Positions 33,092 through 41,001 of a stretch of DNA of 52,102 bases are shown piece by piece. The stretch's first letter is position 1. Every line of letters starts with the position of its first letter. Origin of the DNA: Flammeovirga aprica JL-4 (GTDB lineage: Bacteria; Bacteroidota; Bacteroidia; Cytophagales; Flammeovirgaceae). Both the position numbers and the translations under genes were made by a program. The notes below the pieces were generated by a model that saw nothing but the letters and a program-made list of their open reading frames with translations, did not search any database and was not told where the DNA came from. The stretch covers positions 1-52,102 of the forward strand of contig NZ_JABANE010000063.1 of the NCBI RefSeq assembly GCF_012844305.1. The letters run 5' to 3'.

Positions 33092-35746
33092 TTGAAATTA
33101 ACAAAATGCTACCCATTGATTTGGTTCTTTCAACTAGTGCCCTTTATTGCACTTTGTCAAATTAATGAAAATAACCACGAAGAAAAGAAAACTTATTTTA
33201 CTCGATCTCTCGAAAACAGCGAAATTACCATAGATGGTAAATTTGATGATCCTGCATGGCAAAATGTTGATTGGGCAGGAGATTTTACACAACGGGATCC
33301 TATAGATGGAGCTCCTCCTTCTCAAAAAACGGCATTTAAAGTAATGTACGATGCCAAATACATGTATTTTGCTATCAAAGCTTATGATACTGCTCCGGAT
33401 AGTATAGTCAAAAGAATGTCAAGACGAGATGGTTTTGAAGGCGATTTTGTGGAAGTTAACATAGATTCTTATCACGATTTGACCAATGCCTTTTCATTTA
33501 CTGTCAGTGTTTCTGGAGTGATTGGAGATGAAGCAATTTCGAATAACGGAAGGAATTGGGACTCCAACTGGGATGCAATTTGGTGGGCAAAAACGACCAT
33601 TGATAAAGACGGCTGGAATGCAGAAATCAGAATACCACTTTCACAGTTACGTTTTACTAATTCAGAAAACCTCACATGGGGATTACAGGTGACTCGCCGT
33701 TTATTTAGAAACAATGAACGTTCTTACTGGCAATATATTCCTAAAGATTCTCCAGGTTGGGTGCATCTTTTTGGTGAATTGAAAGGTTTGAAAGGCATCA
33801 AACCTCAAAAACAATTAGAGATAGCTCCTTTCGTTCTCGCTAGAAATGACAGAGGAAAGAAAGAGGAAGGAAACCCTTATAAAACAGGTTCTGAATATTC
33901 TGCCAATGCAGGTGTGGATGGAAAAATTGGTATCACAAGTGATATTACTTTAGATTTTACTATCAACCCTGATTTTGGTCAGGTGGAGGCAGATCCATCA
34001 CAGCTGAATTTATCAACTTTTGAAATTTTTCTCAGAGAGAGAAGACCCTTTTTTATTGAAGGTCGAAATACACTTTCATTTCCCGGAACACGTTCCAATG
34101 CCGGAGGTAATTTTTCTAGGGATAACTTAGTTTATACAAGGCGTATAGGTAGATCTCCGAGTTATGAACCAGAAACGGAAGAAGGACAGTTTATTGATCA
34201 GCCTAAAGTAGTACCTATTTTGGGAGCATTTAAATTGACGGGTAAAAATAAAAATGGTTTTGCTTTTGGTGTGATGAACAATATCACAATGGCTACTACT
34301 GCAGAAATTGATACAAAAGGTGAAAAATCCGAAGAGACTGTAGAACCGTTTACGAACTATTTTGTAGCAAGAGCCACTCAGGATATCAATCAAGGAAACT
34401 CTGTTGTAGGAGTAGCTTTTACAGCTACTAATAGAACAATTGATTCTGATAACCTACGATTTTTACATACTGATGCTTATTCAGGAGGAATAGATTTTCT
34501 TCATCAATGGAAAGACAGGTCTTATTATATCCAAGGTAATTTTATGGTGAGTCATGTAGAAGGAGATCCTGAAGCGATAACAAATACACAAGAATCCGGA
34601 AGGCATTTCTTTCAGCGTCCTGATGCTAGTTATGTGAATGTAGATACTACAGCTACTTCTATGACCGGAACAGGAGGATATTTGAAGTTTGGTCGAAATG
34701 GAGGTAGTCCTTGGAGATATGAAATTGGAGGAACTTGGAGATCTCCTAAATTCGAGATTAATGATATTGGTTTTATGAATGCCGCCGACCTGATGAATCA
34801 ATGGAGTATGGTGGGGTATCAAACTTTACAGCCTGTATCTATTTTCAGAAGGATTAATGCGAATGTAAGACAGTATGCTTATTTTGATTATGGAGGTAAG
34901 AATACCTATTTAGGTTTACATGGAAATGTAAACCTTGAGTTTAAAAACTTCTGGGAATTCTCAACAGGTGGTTCACTTCAAAGACAAAGACTCAGCAACT
35001 TTATGTTAAGAGGAGGGCCAGCTTTCTTAAGACCGAACAGAAATCAATTTTGGTATAGCATAGAAAGTGATGGAAGGAAAAAACTCGCTTTTGAATTTGG
35101 GAATGAGTTTGCTGTTACTCAAGATAATGCAGGAAAAAACTTTGATGCTTGGGTGGGGATGAATTACAGACCAATTAATGCATTGGAGATTGGTATATTC
35201 CCATTTATCTCTTATAACCAAGATCATATTCAGTATGTTACTACAGAATCAAATACTGCAGGAGATAATTATGTTTTAGGAAGAATAGAACAACATACTA
35301 CAGGTGTAACCATCAGAGGGAATTTAATTTTAAGACCCAATCTTTCATTACAGTATTATGCACAGCCTTTTGCTTCAAGGGGTGATTATTATGATTTCAA
35401 AAGAGTAGAAGATCCAAAAGCAGGGAAATATGAAAATAGGATTCATACTTTCACTACAGATGAGATCAGTTATAACTCAGAAAATGAAGAGTATACTGTA
35501 TTTGATCAGAATGGTAATTATACTTTTGAAAAGCCTGATTTTGATGTCATTGATTTCAATTCCAATTTGGTATTAAGGTGGGAGTATAAGCCAGGTTGTA
35601 CCTTTTTTATGGTATGGTCACAGGGCAGGGGAGATTTAGCTGAGCCTTTCAGAGAGTTTTCATTTTCAGAAATAGTGAATGGTATTTTTGATTCGCCTTT
35701 GGAGAATGTTTTTATTGCTAAGTTGACTTATCGATTTAGAAAATAA
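33092..35746 (+). CDS. DUF5916 outer membrane protein with CBM9-like N-terminal domain
   Basis: 884 aa. No ATG exists in frame before the mature domain, so the start must be the TTG at 33092, which opens a good signal peptide (1-22, ends ALCQ). The CBM9-like sandwich covers about 38-230 (ITIDGKFDDPAW, YDAKYMYFAIKAYD, DFVEVNIDSYHD, WNAEIRIPLSQLRF). The DUF5916 region follows (IGITSDITLDFTINPDFGQVEADPSQLNLSTFE, RRPFFIEG) and runs into a predicted barrel that ends LTYRFRK. These are abundant outer-membrane proteins of Bacteroidota with unknown substrates; CBM9 folds often bind sugars. Monocistronic. Confidence 0.88.
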   Translation: MKLTKCYPLIWFFQLVPFIALCQINENNHEEKKTYFTRSLENSEITIDGKFDDPAWQNVDWAGDFTQRDPIDGAPPSQKTAFKVMYDAKYMYFAIKAYDTAPDSIVKRMSRRDGFEGDFVEVNIDSYHDLTNAFSFTVSVSGVIGDEAISNNGRNWDSNWDAIWWAKTTIDKDGWNAEIRIPLSQLRFTNSENLTWGLQVTRRLFRNNERSYWQYIPKDSPGWVHLFGELKGLKGIKPQKQLEIAPFVLARNDRGKKEEGNPYKTGSEYSANAGVDGKIGITSDITLDFTINPDFGQVEADPSQLNLSTFEIFLRERRPFFIEGRNTLSFPGTRSNAGGNFSRDNLVYTRRIGRSPSYEPETEEGQFIDQPKVVPILGAFKLTGKNKNGFAFGVMNNITMATTAEIDTKGEKSEETVEPFTNYFVARATQDINQGNSVVGVAFTATNRTIDSDNLRFLHTDAYSGGIDFLHQWKDRSYYIQGNFMVSHVEGDPEAITNTQESGRHFFQRPDASYVNVDTTATSMTGTGGYLKFGRNGGSPWRYEIGGTWRSPKFEINDIGFMNAADLMNQWSMVGYQTLQPVSIFRRINANVRQYAYFDYGGKNTYLGLHGNVNLEFKNFWEFSTGGSLQRQRLSNFMLRGGPAFLRPNRNQFWYSIESDGRKKLAFEFGNEFAVTQDNAGKNFDAWVGMNYRPINALEIGIFPFISYNQDHIQYVTTESNTAGDNYVLGRIEQHTTGVTIRGNLILRPNLSLQYYAQPFASRGDYYDFKRVEDPKAGKYENRIHTFTTDEISYNSENEEYTVFDQNGNYTFEKPDFDVIDFNSNLVLRWEYKPGCTFFMVWSQGRGDLAEPFREFSFSEIVNGIFDSPLENVFIAKLTYRFRK

Positions 35747-35762
35747 TAAAATTAGGATGACG

Positions 35763-35810
35763 TATTTCATCAAGAAGAGTGAAGAGAAAAAAGCTTTTTT
35801 TGATGAAGTA
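35763..35810. terminator. structured gap between convergent genes, possible bidirectional terminator
   Basis: An 11-bp outer stem (35763-35773 with 35800-35810) encloses an A6GCT6 inner palindrome near 35787-35800. It lies between the DUF5916 gene and the hydrolase gene. No classical U tail is present on either side. Confidence 0.35.
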
Positions 35811-35811
35811 C

Positions 35812-36636
35812 TTAGGCCTTATTTTCTTTCATTAAAAGACATAAATCTTCATCAATCAATAAATGTCCTTTTTCTAATTCATAAAACCTAACATTATCAA
35901 TTAACTCTGAGAAACGAATAGCACCTTCCATTAAAATCACTTCATCTCTTTTACCAAAATACATATCAACGGGGATCTTATGTTGATTAATTTGGGAAGC
36001 AAGTTGTTTTAAGTCAGGACTCATATACCTTGAAGAAGTAGCAACACCAAAAAAGCGTCTTCTCTGTTCTTGGGTTGCAAAGTGATTCATAAAGAAATCG
36101 TAAAGGAATTTTGATAAATAACCTCTTCTATGTATCCATCCCACTAATTTGAACATCGCTTTCGGGAAACGAAGCAACAGCATGGTCAATTCCAGATACA
36201 ATCTTGGAAGCTTTGAGACGTCATAAAGAATATGCGTTTTTAATCCATCAGAAGCACATAATATCAGTTGATCAATAGAAGAACTATAGTACTTTTGAAT
36301 ACAATACATTGTAATCTTTCCACCCATACTATACCCCAAAATAGAAAATCGATCTTTCTGAAACCTTTCAAGAATAACATCAATGATCTCTTTTATATTT
36401 CTAGAAGAAAAATAAGAAGGTCCCCAATCTGTTTTGCCATGATAAGGCAGAGAAAAAGCAACCATAGTATAATCTTTTTCCCAAGCAGGAGCAATAGATC
36501 GAAAGAGATTGACACTGTCTCCAAAACCATGAATGCAGATCAAAAGTTTTTCACCTTCGCCGAATTGAAGACATTCGATATTGCCTTTTTCTAGATTTAA
36601 AAAAAAGTGTTTTGGAGTTTGAGATGAGATGGTCAT
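35812..36636 (-). CDS. alpha/beta hydrolase
   Basis: 274 aa. The alpha/beta hydrolase fold is shown by the oxyanion HGFGD (36-40), the nucleophile elbow GYSMGG (Ser103), Asp in FGKRDEV (about 235) and His in ELEKGHLLI (about 258). There is no signal peptide, so it is cytosolic. The substrate cannot be deduced; close families include esterases and aryl ester or haloalkane hydrolases. A cap region (about 135-200) is rich in basic and aromatic residues. Convergent with the DUF5916 gene and separate from rplY. Confidence 0.88.
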   Translation of the reverse strand: MTISSQTPKHFFLNLEKGNIECLQFGEGEKLLICIHGFGDSVNLFRSIAPAWEKDYTMVAFSLPYHGKTDWGPSYFSSRNIKEIIDVILERFQKDRFSILGYSMGGKITMYCIQKYYSSSIDQLILCASDGLKTHILYDVSKLPRLYLELTMLLLRFPKAMFKLVGWIHRRGYLSKFLYDFFMNHFATQEQRRRFFGVATSSRYMSPDLKQLASQINQHKIPVDMYFGKRDEVILMEGAIRFSELIDNVRFYELEKGHLLIDEDLCLLMKENKA

Positions 36637-36683
36637 TGGTAAATGATTGTATATTCATTTACTAGATACAAAAAAAAACAGCC

Positions 36684-36715
36684 AAAAAAAAGAGGTACAG
36701 AAATACTGTACCTCT
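36684..36715 (-). terminator. intrinsic terminator of rplY
   Basis: A perfect 10-bp stem (36691-36700 with 36706-36715) has an AAATA loop. Seven A on the plus strand just before it read as U on the rplY transcript. Confidence 0.88.
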
Positions 36716-36740
36716 CTTTGTATCTTTAAACAGCCAATGA

Positions 36741-37319
36741 CTACTCGTCTCCTGCTGCGTCCATTGCTGAACGAAGAGTTCTTGGAATAGCGATTGATGC
36801 TACTGTTACAGAATCATTGTAAAGAATCTCGTAGTTGTCTGGAGTAATTGATCCAATACGAACTGATTTACCAAGATCTAAACCTTCTACAGAAACTTCT
36901 ACAGACTCAGGCATGTTAGCTGGAAGAGCTTTAACTTTGATTTTTCTAAGTTTAGCTACAAGCTTACCACCCATTTGAAGACCTGGAGAGTTACCAACGA
37001 ATGTTACAGGTACATCCATTTTGATAGCTTTGTCATCGTTTAACTCTAAGAAGTCAACGTGAAGAAGCACCTCAGAAACTGGGTGTAATTGGAAATCTTG
37101 AACGATAGCAGTTTTCTCTACACCTTCGATGTTGATTTTTACGAAACAAACCTCTGGAGTATAGATAATGTCTCTGAACAAGATCATTGGTACTGCAAAG
37201 TGAATTGGTTGCTCACCACCATAAATTACACATGGTGCTAAACCTTCTTTTCTTAAATCTTTGGCAGCTTTCTTACCAACAGTCTCACGGTTGTAACCGA
37301 TGATTTCTACAGTTTTCAT
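36741..37319 (-). CDS. rplY: 50S ribosomal protein L25 / general stress protein Ctc
   Basis: 192 aa, the long two-domain L25 (TL5/Ctc) form. The N-terminal 5S rRNA-binding domain covers about 1-90 (IGYNRETVGKKAAKDLRKEGLAPCVIYGG, LHPVSEVLLHVDFLEL). The C-terminal beta domain (about 95-180) has VPVTFVGNSPGLQMGGKL and the family end of the domain. It binds 5S rRNA in the large subunit. It follows prs in the same orientation, a common neighbourhood, but a terminator and a separate promoter lie between them. Confidence 0.95.
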   Translation of the reverse strand: MKTVEIIGYNRETVGKKAAKDLRKEGLAPCVIYGGEQPIHFAVPMILFRDIIYTPEVCFVKINIEGVEKTAIVQDFQLHPVSEVLLHVDFLELNDDKAIKMDVPVTFVGNSPGLQMGGKLVAKLRKIKVKALPANMPESVEVSVEGLDLGKSVRIGSITPDNYEILYNDSVTVASIAIPRTLRSAMDAAGDE

Positions 37320-37418
37320 CTGATTTTTTAAATATAAAAGTAAAACATGTTATAAACGCTTTGGTACTTGATCGTTCTTTTCTCGAAAGGTGGACCCCAT
37401 CCCAAAACATGCTTAACG

Positions 37419-37436
37419 ATTTCTATTACTAGAAAT
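37419..37436 (-). promoter_or_regulatory. hairpin at the predicted 5' end of the rplY transcript
   Basis: A 7-bp stem ATTTCTA/TAGAAAT (37419-37425 with 37430-37436) has a 4-base loop. It begins at or within one base of the start predicted from the -7 box at 37444-37451. It may protect the 5' end of the message (inference). Confidence 0.45.
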
Positions 37437-37443
37437 AGGCTCG

Positions 37444-37451
37444 CAAAGGTA
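37444..37451 (-). promoter_or_regulatory. -7 box of rplY
   Basis: The minus strand reads TACCTTTG followed by CG, the same box as the three ribosomal RNA promoters. A -33-like TTTCG lies 19 bases upstream. The start is predicted near 37437, giving a leader of about 118 nt. Confidence 0.6.
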
Positions 37452-37496
37452 ATAATTTTCGTATTAAAAACGAAAGAATTATTCAACCTTATTAAA

Positions 37497-37539
37497 CAAA
37501 AAAGGCTATCTACCAACAAGTTATGGAGGTAGATAGCCT
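37497..37539 (-). terminator. intrinsic terminator of prs
   Basis: A perfect 12-bp stem (37503-37514 with 37528-37539) has a 13-base loop, with A-rich plus-strand sequence before it that reads as U for prs. It overlaps the upstream edge of the rplY promoter region. Confidence 0.8.
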
Positions 37540-37565
37540 AATCTTATAAAAAAAGCTCTAGGTTC

Positions 37566-38489
37566 CTAGATGAACAAAGAGCTAATTGATTCGTGATCTT
37601 GGATCTTTCTGATTGCTTTAGCGAAAAGCTCAGCAACTGAAAGTACGTTGATTTTCTCTCTGTTTTCTACAGGAAGAGTATCAGTAACAACTAATTCTTC
37701 AAGAACTGAAGCGGCTACACGATCGTAAGCTGGTCCAGACAGAACACCGTGTGTACAGATTGCTCTAACTGATTTTGCTCCTTTCTCCATGATGATCTCA
37801 GCGGCATTACATAAAGTACCTGCTGTATCTGCTAAGTCATCAACAAGAATTACATTTTTGTCTTTAACATCACCGATAACTTGCATCGATGCTACTTCAT
37901 TTGCTCTTTCACGGTGCTTGTCACACATCACGATATCAGCTTTGAAGTGTTTTGCATAAGATCTTGCTCTCTTAGCACCTCCCACATCTGGAGAAGCGAA
38001 AGTCAAGTTATCTAATCCTAAGCTCTCAATGTAAGGAACAAAGATTGGTGAGCTTTGTAAGTGAACTACAGGGATGTCGAAGAATCCTTGAATTTGGTCA
38101 GCATGTAACTCACAAGTAACTACACGTGTAGCACCTGAGGCAGTTAACAAGTTGGCGATTAGTTTCGCACCAATACCTACTCTTGGTTTGTCTTTTCTAT
38201 CCTGACGTGCATATCCGAAGTACGGAAGAAGAACTGTTACCGTAGAAGCGGAAGCTCTTTTTGCAGCATCAATCAGTAAAAGAAGTTCGAGAAGGTTATC
38301 TGCTGGAGGACAAGTGGATTGAATGATGAAAACATCACAGCCTCTTATTGACTCATTGAAGTGTGTAGAAATTTCTCCATCACTAAAACGTTGAAGAACT
38401 ACATCTCCTAAAGATTTACCATAAGAGTGTGCTATTTTGCTCGCGAGATATTCTGTTCCCGAAGCTGAAAAGATTTTAACTGAAGACAT
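37566..38489 (-). CDS. prs: ribose-phosphate pyrophosphokinase
   Basis: 307 aa. It makes PRPP from ribose 5-phosphate and ATP for nucleotide, His and Trp synthesis. It shows the type I enzyme signature: VVLQRFSDGEISTHFNESIRG near the start, FIIQSTCPPADNLLELLLLIDAAKRA, LPYFGYARQDRK (flexible loop), CELHADQIQGFFD, and the PRPP-binding loop VDDLADTAGTL. Note Ala in the last motif (DLADTAG) where DTGG or DTAG is normal, so it is intact. It precedes rplY on the same strand. Confidence 0.96.
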   Translation of the reverse strand: MSSVKIFSASGTEYLASKIAHSYGKSLGDVVLQRFSDGEISTHFNESIRGCDVFIIQSTCPPADNLLELLLLIDAAKRASASTVTVLLPYFGYARQDRKDKPRVGIGAKLIANLLTASGATRVVTCELHADQIQGFFDIPVVHLQSSPIFVPYIESLGLDNLTFASPDVGGAKRARSYAKHFKADIVMCDKHRERANEVASMQVIGDVKDKNVILVDDLADTAGTLCNAAEIIMEKGAKSVRAICTHGVLSGPAYDRVAASVLEELVVTDTLPVENREKINVLSVAELFAKAIRKIQDHESISSLFI

Positions 38490-38593
38490 CAGTATATTTT
38501 TTTTGGTACGCTATCTATAATTCAAGACGAAAGACAGGAGGATCTGCAGGTGAGAATTAATAATTTAATAACACCACATTTCCTTTGTCACTG

Positions 38594-38601
38594 CAAATTT
38601 A
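38594..38601 (-). promoter_or_regulatory. -7 box of prs
   Basis: The minus strand reads TAAATTTG followed by CAG. An exact box, about 105 bases before the start codon. No good -33 TTG is seen. Confidence 0.45.
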
Positions 38602-38646
38602 TAATAATCAAGATAATGTTACTCTATTCATTTGAAATAATTATAA

Positions 38647-38676
38647 TTAAAAAGGCAATCTTGCTATAGATTGCCT
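38647..38676 (-). terminator. intrinsic terminator of the small secreted protein gene
   Basis: An 8-bp stem (38653-38660 with 38669-38676) has an 8-base loop and an A-rich plus-strand flank that reads as U on the minus-strand transcript. Confidence 0.7.
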
Positions 38677-38711
38677 CAATTTTAAATAAATACTTCTAAT
38701 TTTTTTATTTA

Positions 38712-39098
38712 TTAATCTCTTAAAACGTAATAATAAGTACCATCATTGTTCATTAGAAGATCCGCTTTTTGTGCTATTTGTTCTAAGTCTACATCATGAA
38801 CATCTCCATTGTGATAGTGGATTAATCTGAAATCATCAGCACTGTAAACATAAACTTCTGATACAAGTGTACTTTCTTCGTGAAGGGCATTAAACTCTTC
38901 ATGATTGTTTAAACCCCAGTCTAATTCTGTAAGCGTAGTTTCTAAACTGCTTAAATATTGGGGACCTAGTGACTCTAATACTGAATACTCTACTTGTGAA
39001 TATTCTTCTTCATTAATTTTTTTAATTTCTTCTGTTTGAGCGAAAACAAAGGCAGAAGTAAACCCAATTAAGAGGGCAAGGATGAATGTTTTTTTCAT
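38712..39098 (-). CDS. small secreted acidic protein, unrecognised
   Basis: 128 aa. A signal peptide covers 1-20 (ends VFAQ). The mature part is acidic (many Glu) and mixed helix and strand. VSEVYVYSADDFRLIHYHNGDV and the terminal DGTYYYVLRD suggest a small beta sheet. No Cys and no known motif are present. Monocistronic with its own terminator. The function is unknown. Confidence 0.75.
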   Translation of the reverse strand: MKKTFILALLIGFTSAFVFAQTEEIKKINEEEYSQVEYSVLESLGPQYLSSLETTLTELDWGLNNHEEFNALHEESTLVSEVYVYSADDFRLIHYHNGDVHDVDLEQIAQKADLLMNNDGTYYYVLRD

Positions 39099-39297
39099 GA
39101 TGATAGTTTTTTGATGACGAATAAGAATACAGTATTAAACGTTGTTATAAATGTTAGAGATGTTTATAGGTTGAGGTTGAAACGTAATATTTTATTCCTT
39201 TTTCTATAATTTTAAAATATGTTAATTTTATGAGAAAGTCAAGTTTAAAGTGTAGTAATTACATTTCACTGTTTAATATCATCAAATAGTACCGTCA

Positions 39298-40194
39298 TTA
39301 CCGATTTATCTGCAATCCACCCGAATGTAAAACAATGATTTTCTGTCCTTTATTAAAGTATCCTTGCTTTATTAAGTCCGTTACTCCATAGATCATTTTG
39401 CCAGTATAAATGCGTTCCAGCTCGATGTTATATTTTTGATGAAATTGATCAATAAATGCCATCAATTCAGGCTTTTTCTTGGCATAACCACCAAAATGAT
39501 AATCGGTATTGAGCGTCCATTGAGGGAAAGATGAAGCGTCTAATCCTTCTAAAAATTCATTGATGTCATCATACAAAAACTCACCTCCTTTTAAAGCAGG
39601 AAAGCCAATCACATTGACATCAGACCTTAAAGATGAGATCAAACCCGCTAGTGTTCCTCCTGTACCACAAGCCGTACAAACATAATCTCCTGCTTCAAGC
39701 ACTTCGTTCAATTCCTCACCCAATTCACCAACACCTTTGAGAGCAAGTGTATTTGATCCTCCCATAGGAGCCATATAAAATGAACCAAACTTTTCTTCAA
39801 GTACTGGAATATGGCTTTTATAATCCCGAAAAGAAGAACGGTCAAGATAGGTAAGTTCCATTCCTTGTTGAGTGGCAAAATCAAGAGTAGGGTTTAATGG
39901 CAAATGTTCTTCACCTCTGATTACTCCAATGGTATCAAGTCCGTATAATTTTCCAGCCGCCGCAAAGGCGTGTATATGATTAGAGTAAGCACCGCCAAAG
40001 GTGAGTATCTTCTGATAGCCTTCTTTTTTAGCTTGAAGTAAATTGTATTTTAATTTCCGCCATTTATTTCCTGAAACTTCAGGGTGGGTAAGGTCATCTC
40101 TTTTAACAAAAAAACGAACTCCATTTTCAGAAAAAATAGAGTCCGTTAGTTCTTGCAAAGGAGTATTTTCGATGGGTAATTCGAAAGATTCCAT
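39298..40194 (-). CDS. PLP-dependent D-cysteine desulfhydrase / ACC deaminase family enzyme
   Basis: 298 aa, fold type II pyridoxal-phosphate enzyme. The cofactor Lys is K44 in SGNKWRKLKY; SNH in GGAYSNHIHAFAAAGK and the phosphate-binding CGTGGTLAGL are present. Members cleave D-cysteine or 1-aminocyclopropane-1-carboxylate; the family cannot be split further by eye. The chain is slightly short for ACC deaminase (about 340 aa), favouring the desulfhydrase-like branch. It lies 9 bases downstream of hslV and is probably co-transcribed with it. Confidence 0.85.
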   Translation of the reverse strand: MESFELPIENTPLQELTDSIFSENGVRFFVKRDDLTHPEVSGNKWRKLKYNLLQAKKEGYQKILTFGGAYSNHIHAFAAAGKLYGLDTIGVIRGEEHLPLNPTLDFATQQGMELTYLDRSSFRDYKSHIPVLEEKFGSFYMAPMGGSNTLALKGVGELGEELNEVLEAGDYVCTACGTGGTLAGLISSLRSDVNVIGFPALKGGEFLYDDINEFLEGLDASSFPQWTLNTDYHFGGYAKKKPELMAFIDQFHQKYNIELERIYTGKMIYGVTDLIKQGYFNKGQKIIVLHSGGLQINR

Positions 40195-40203
40195 GCTTTA
40201 TTT

Positions 40204-40746
40204 TTATGCTTTTACTTTTTCAATCACAAAGTTGTGGTTAGTGTAGATACAGATATCAGCGGCAATGCTTAGTCCTTCACGTACCATCTCTTCAGCAGAC
40301 ATATCGCTAGCATGTTTTTTAAGGGCTAAAGCGGCCGACTGAGCATACATACTACCAGAACCGATAGCAGCAATATCATGATCAGGCTCGATTACATCAC
40401 CTGTACCAGAAATGATTAAAACATCATTGATATCCGCTACAATCATCATAGCTTCTAATTTTCTCAAATATCTGTCCATACGCCAATCTTTCGCTAAGTC
40501 GATTGCCGCACGCTTCATATTACCATTAAAAGCATTTAATTTTTCTTCAAAACGCTCCATTAAAGTAAAAGCATCTGCTGTAGATCCTGCAAAACCGCAA
40601 ACGATTTTACCTCCCATTAATGTTCTTACTTTTTTTACATTACTTTTTGCTACTGTATTTCCAAAAGTAGCTTGTCCATCAGCACCAAGTGCTACCTCTC
40701 CATCTTTTTTGATGGCAAGGACGGTTGTTGATCTAAATTTTTCCAT
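40204..40746 (-). CDS. hslV: ATP-dependent protease subunit HslV
   Basis: 180 aa from ATG 40746; the frame extends 23 codons upstream with no homology. It is the proteolytic core of the HslUV (ClpQY) complex. After a 6-residue propeptide (MEKFRS) come the paired Thr residues (TTVLAI), the first of which becomes the N-terminal nucleophile. GADGQATFGNT, KVRTLMGGKIVCGFAGSTADAFTLMERFEEKL, KDWRMDRYLRKLEAMM and IGSGSMYAQSAALAL match the family throughout. hslU is not in the window. It is co-oriented with the following PLP enzyme gene (9-base gap). Confidence 0.96.
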   Translation of the reverse strand: MEKFRSTTVLAIKKDGEVALGADGQATFGNTVAKSNVKKVRTLMGGKIVCGFAGSTADAFTLMERFEEKLNAFNGNMKRAAIDLAKDWRMDRYLRKLEAMMIVADINDVLIISGTGDVIEPDHDIAAIGSGSMYAQSAALALKKHASDMSAEEMVREGLSIAADICIYTNHNFVIEKVKA

Positions 40747-41001
40747 ATATCTTTTTTGGTATGTACTAAAATCAAATATTGAAATAAGAAATTTTGTTTT
40801 GGTACTTCGTCTCAACCAATAAACGACCCATGAATGGAATCCTCGACAAATTGTCAGTATTGGGCAGATTGAATGGTTAATTTCTCTATGAAGTTATATA
40901 AATCTGTCGAATTTGTCATATTAAAAGTGAATATCATTCTAACTCTCGATTTTCTGAGCTATTTTCATAATGAAATTTCACAAAAAGAAGAAAACCATTT
41001 T

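Noticed and set aside
37320..37437. L25 leader riboswitch-like structure
   Set aside because: Apart from the 5' hairpin, I could not find further convincing paired elements or a known ribosomal leader motif.
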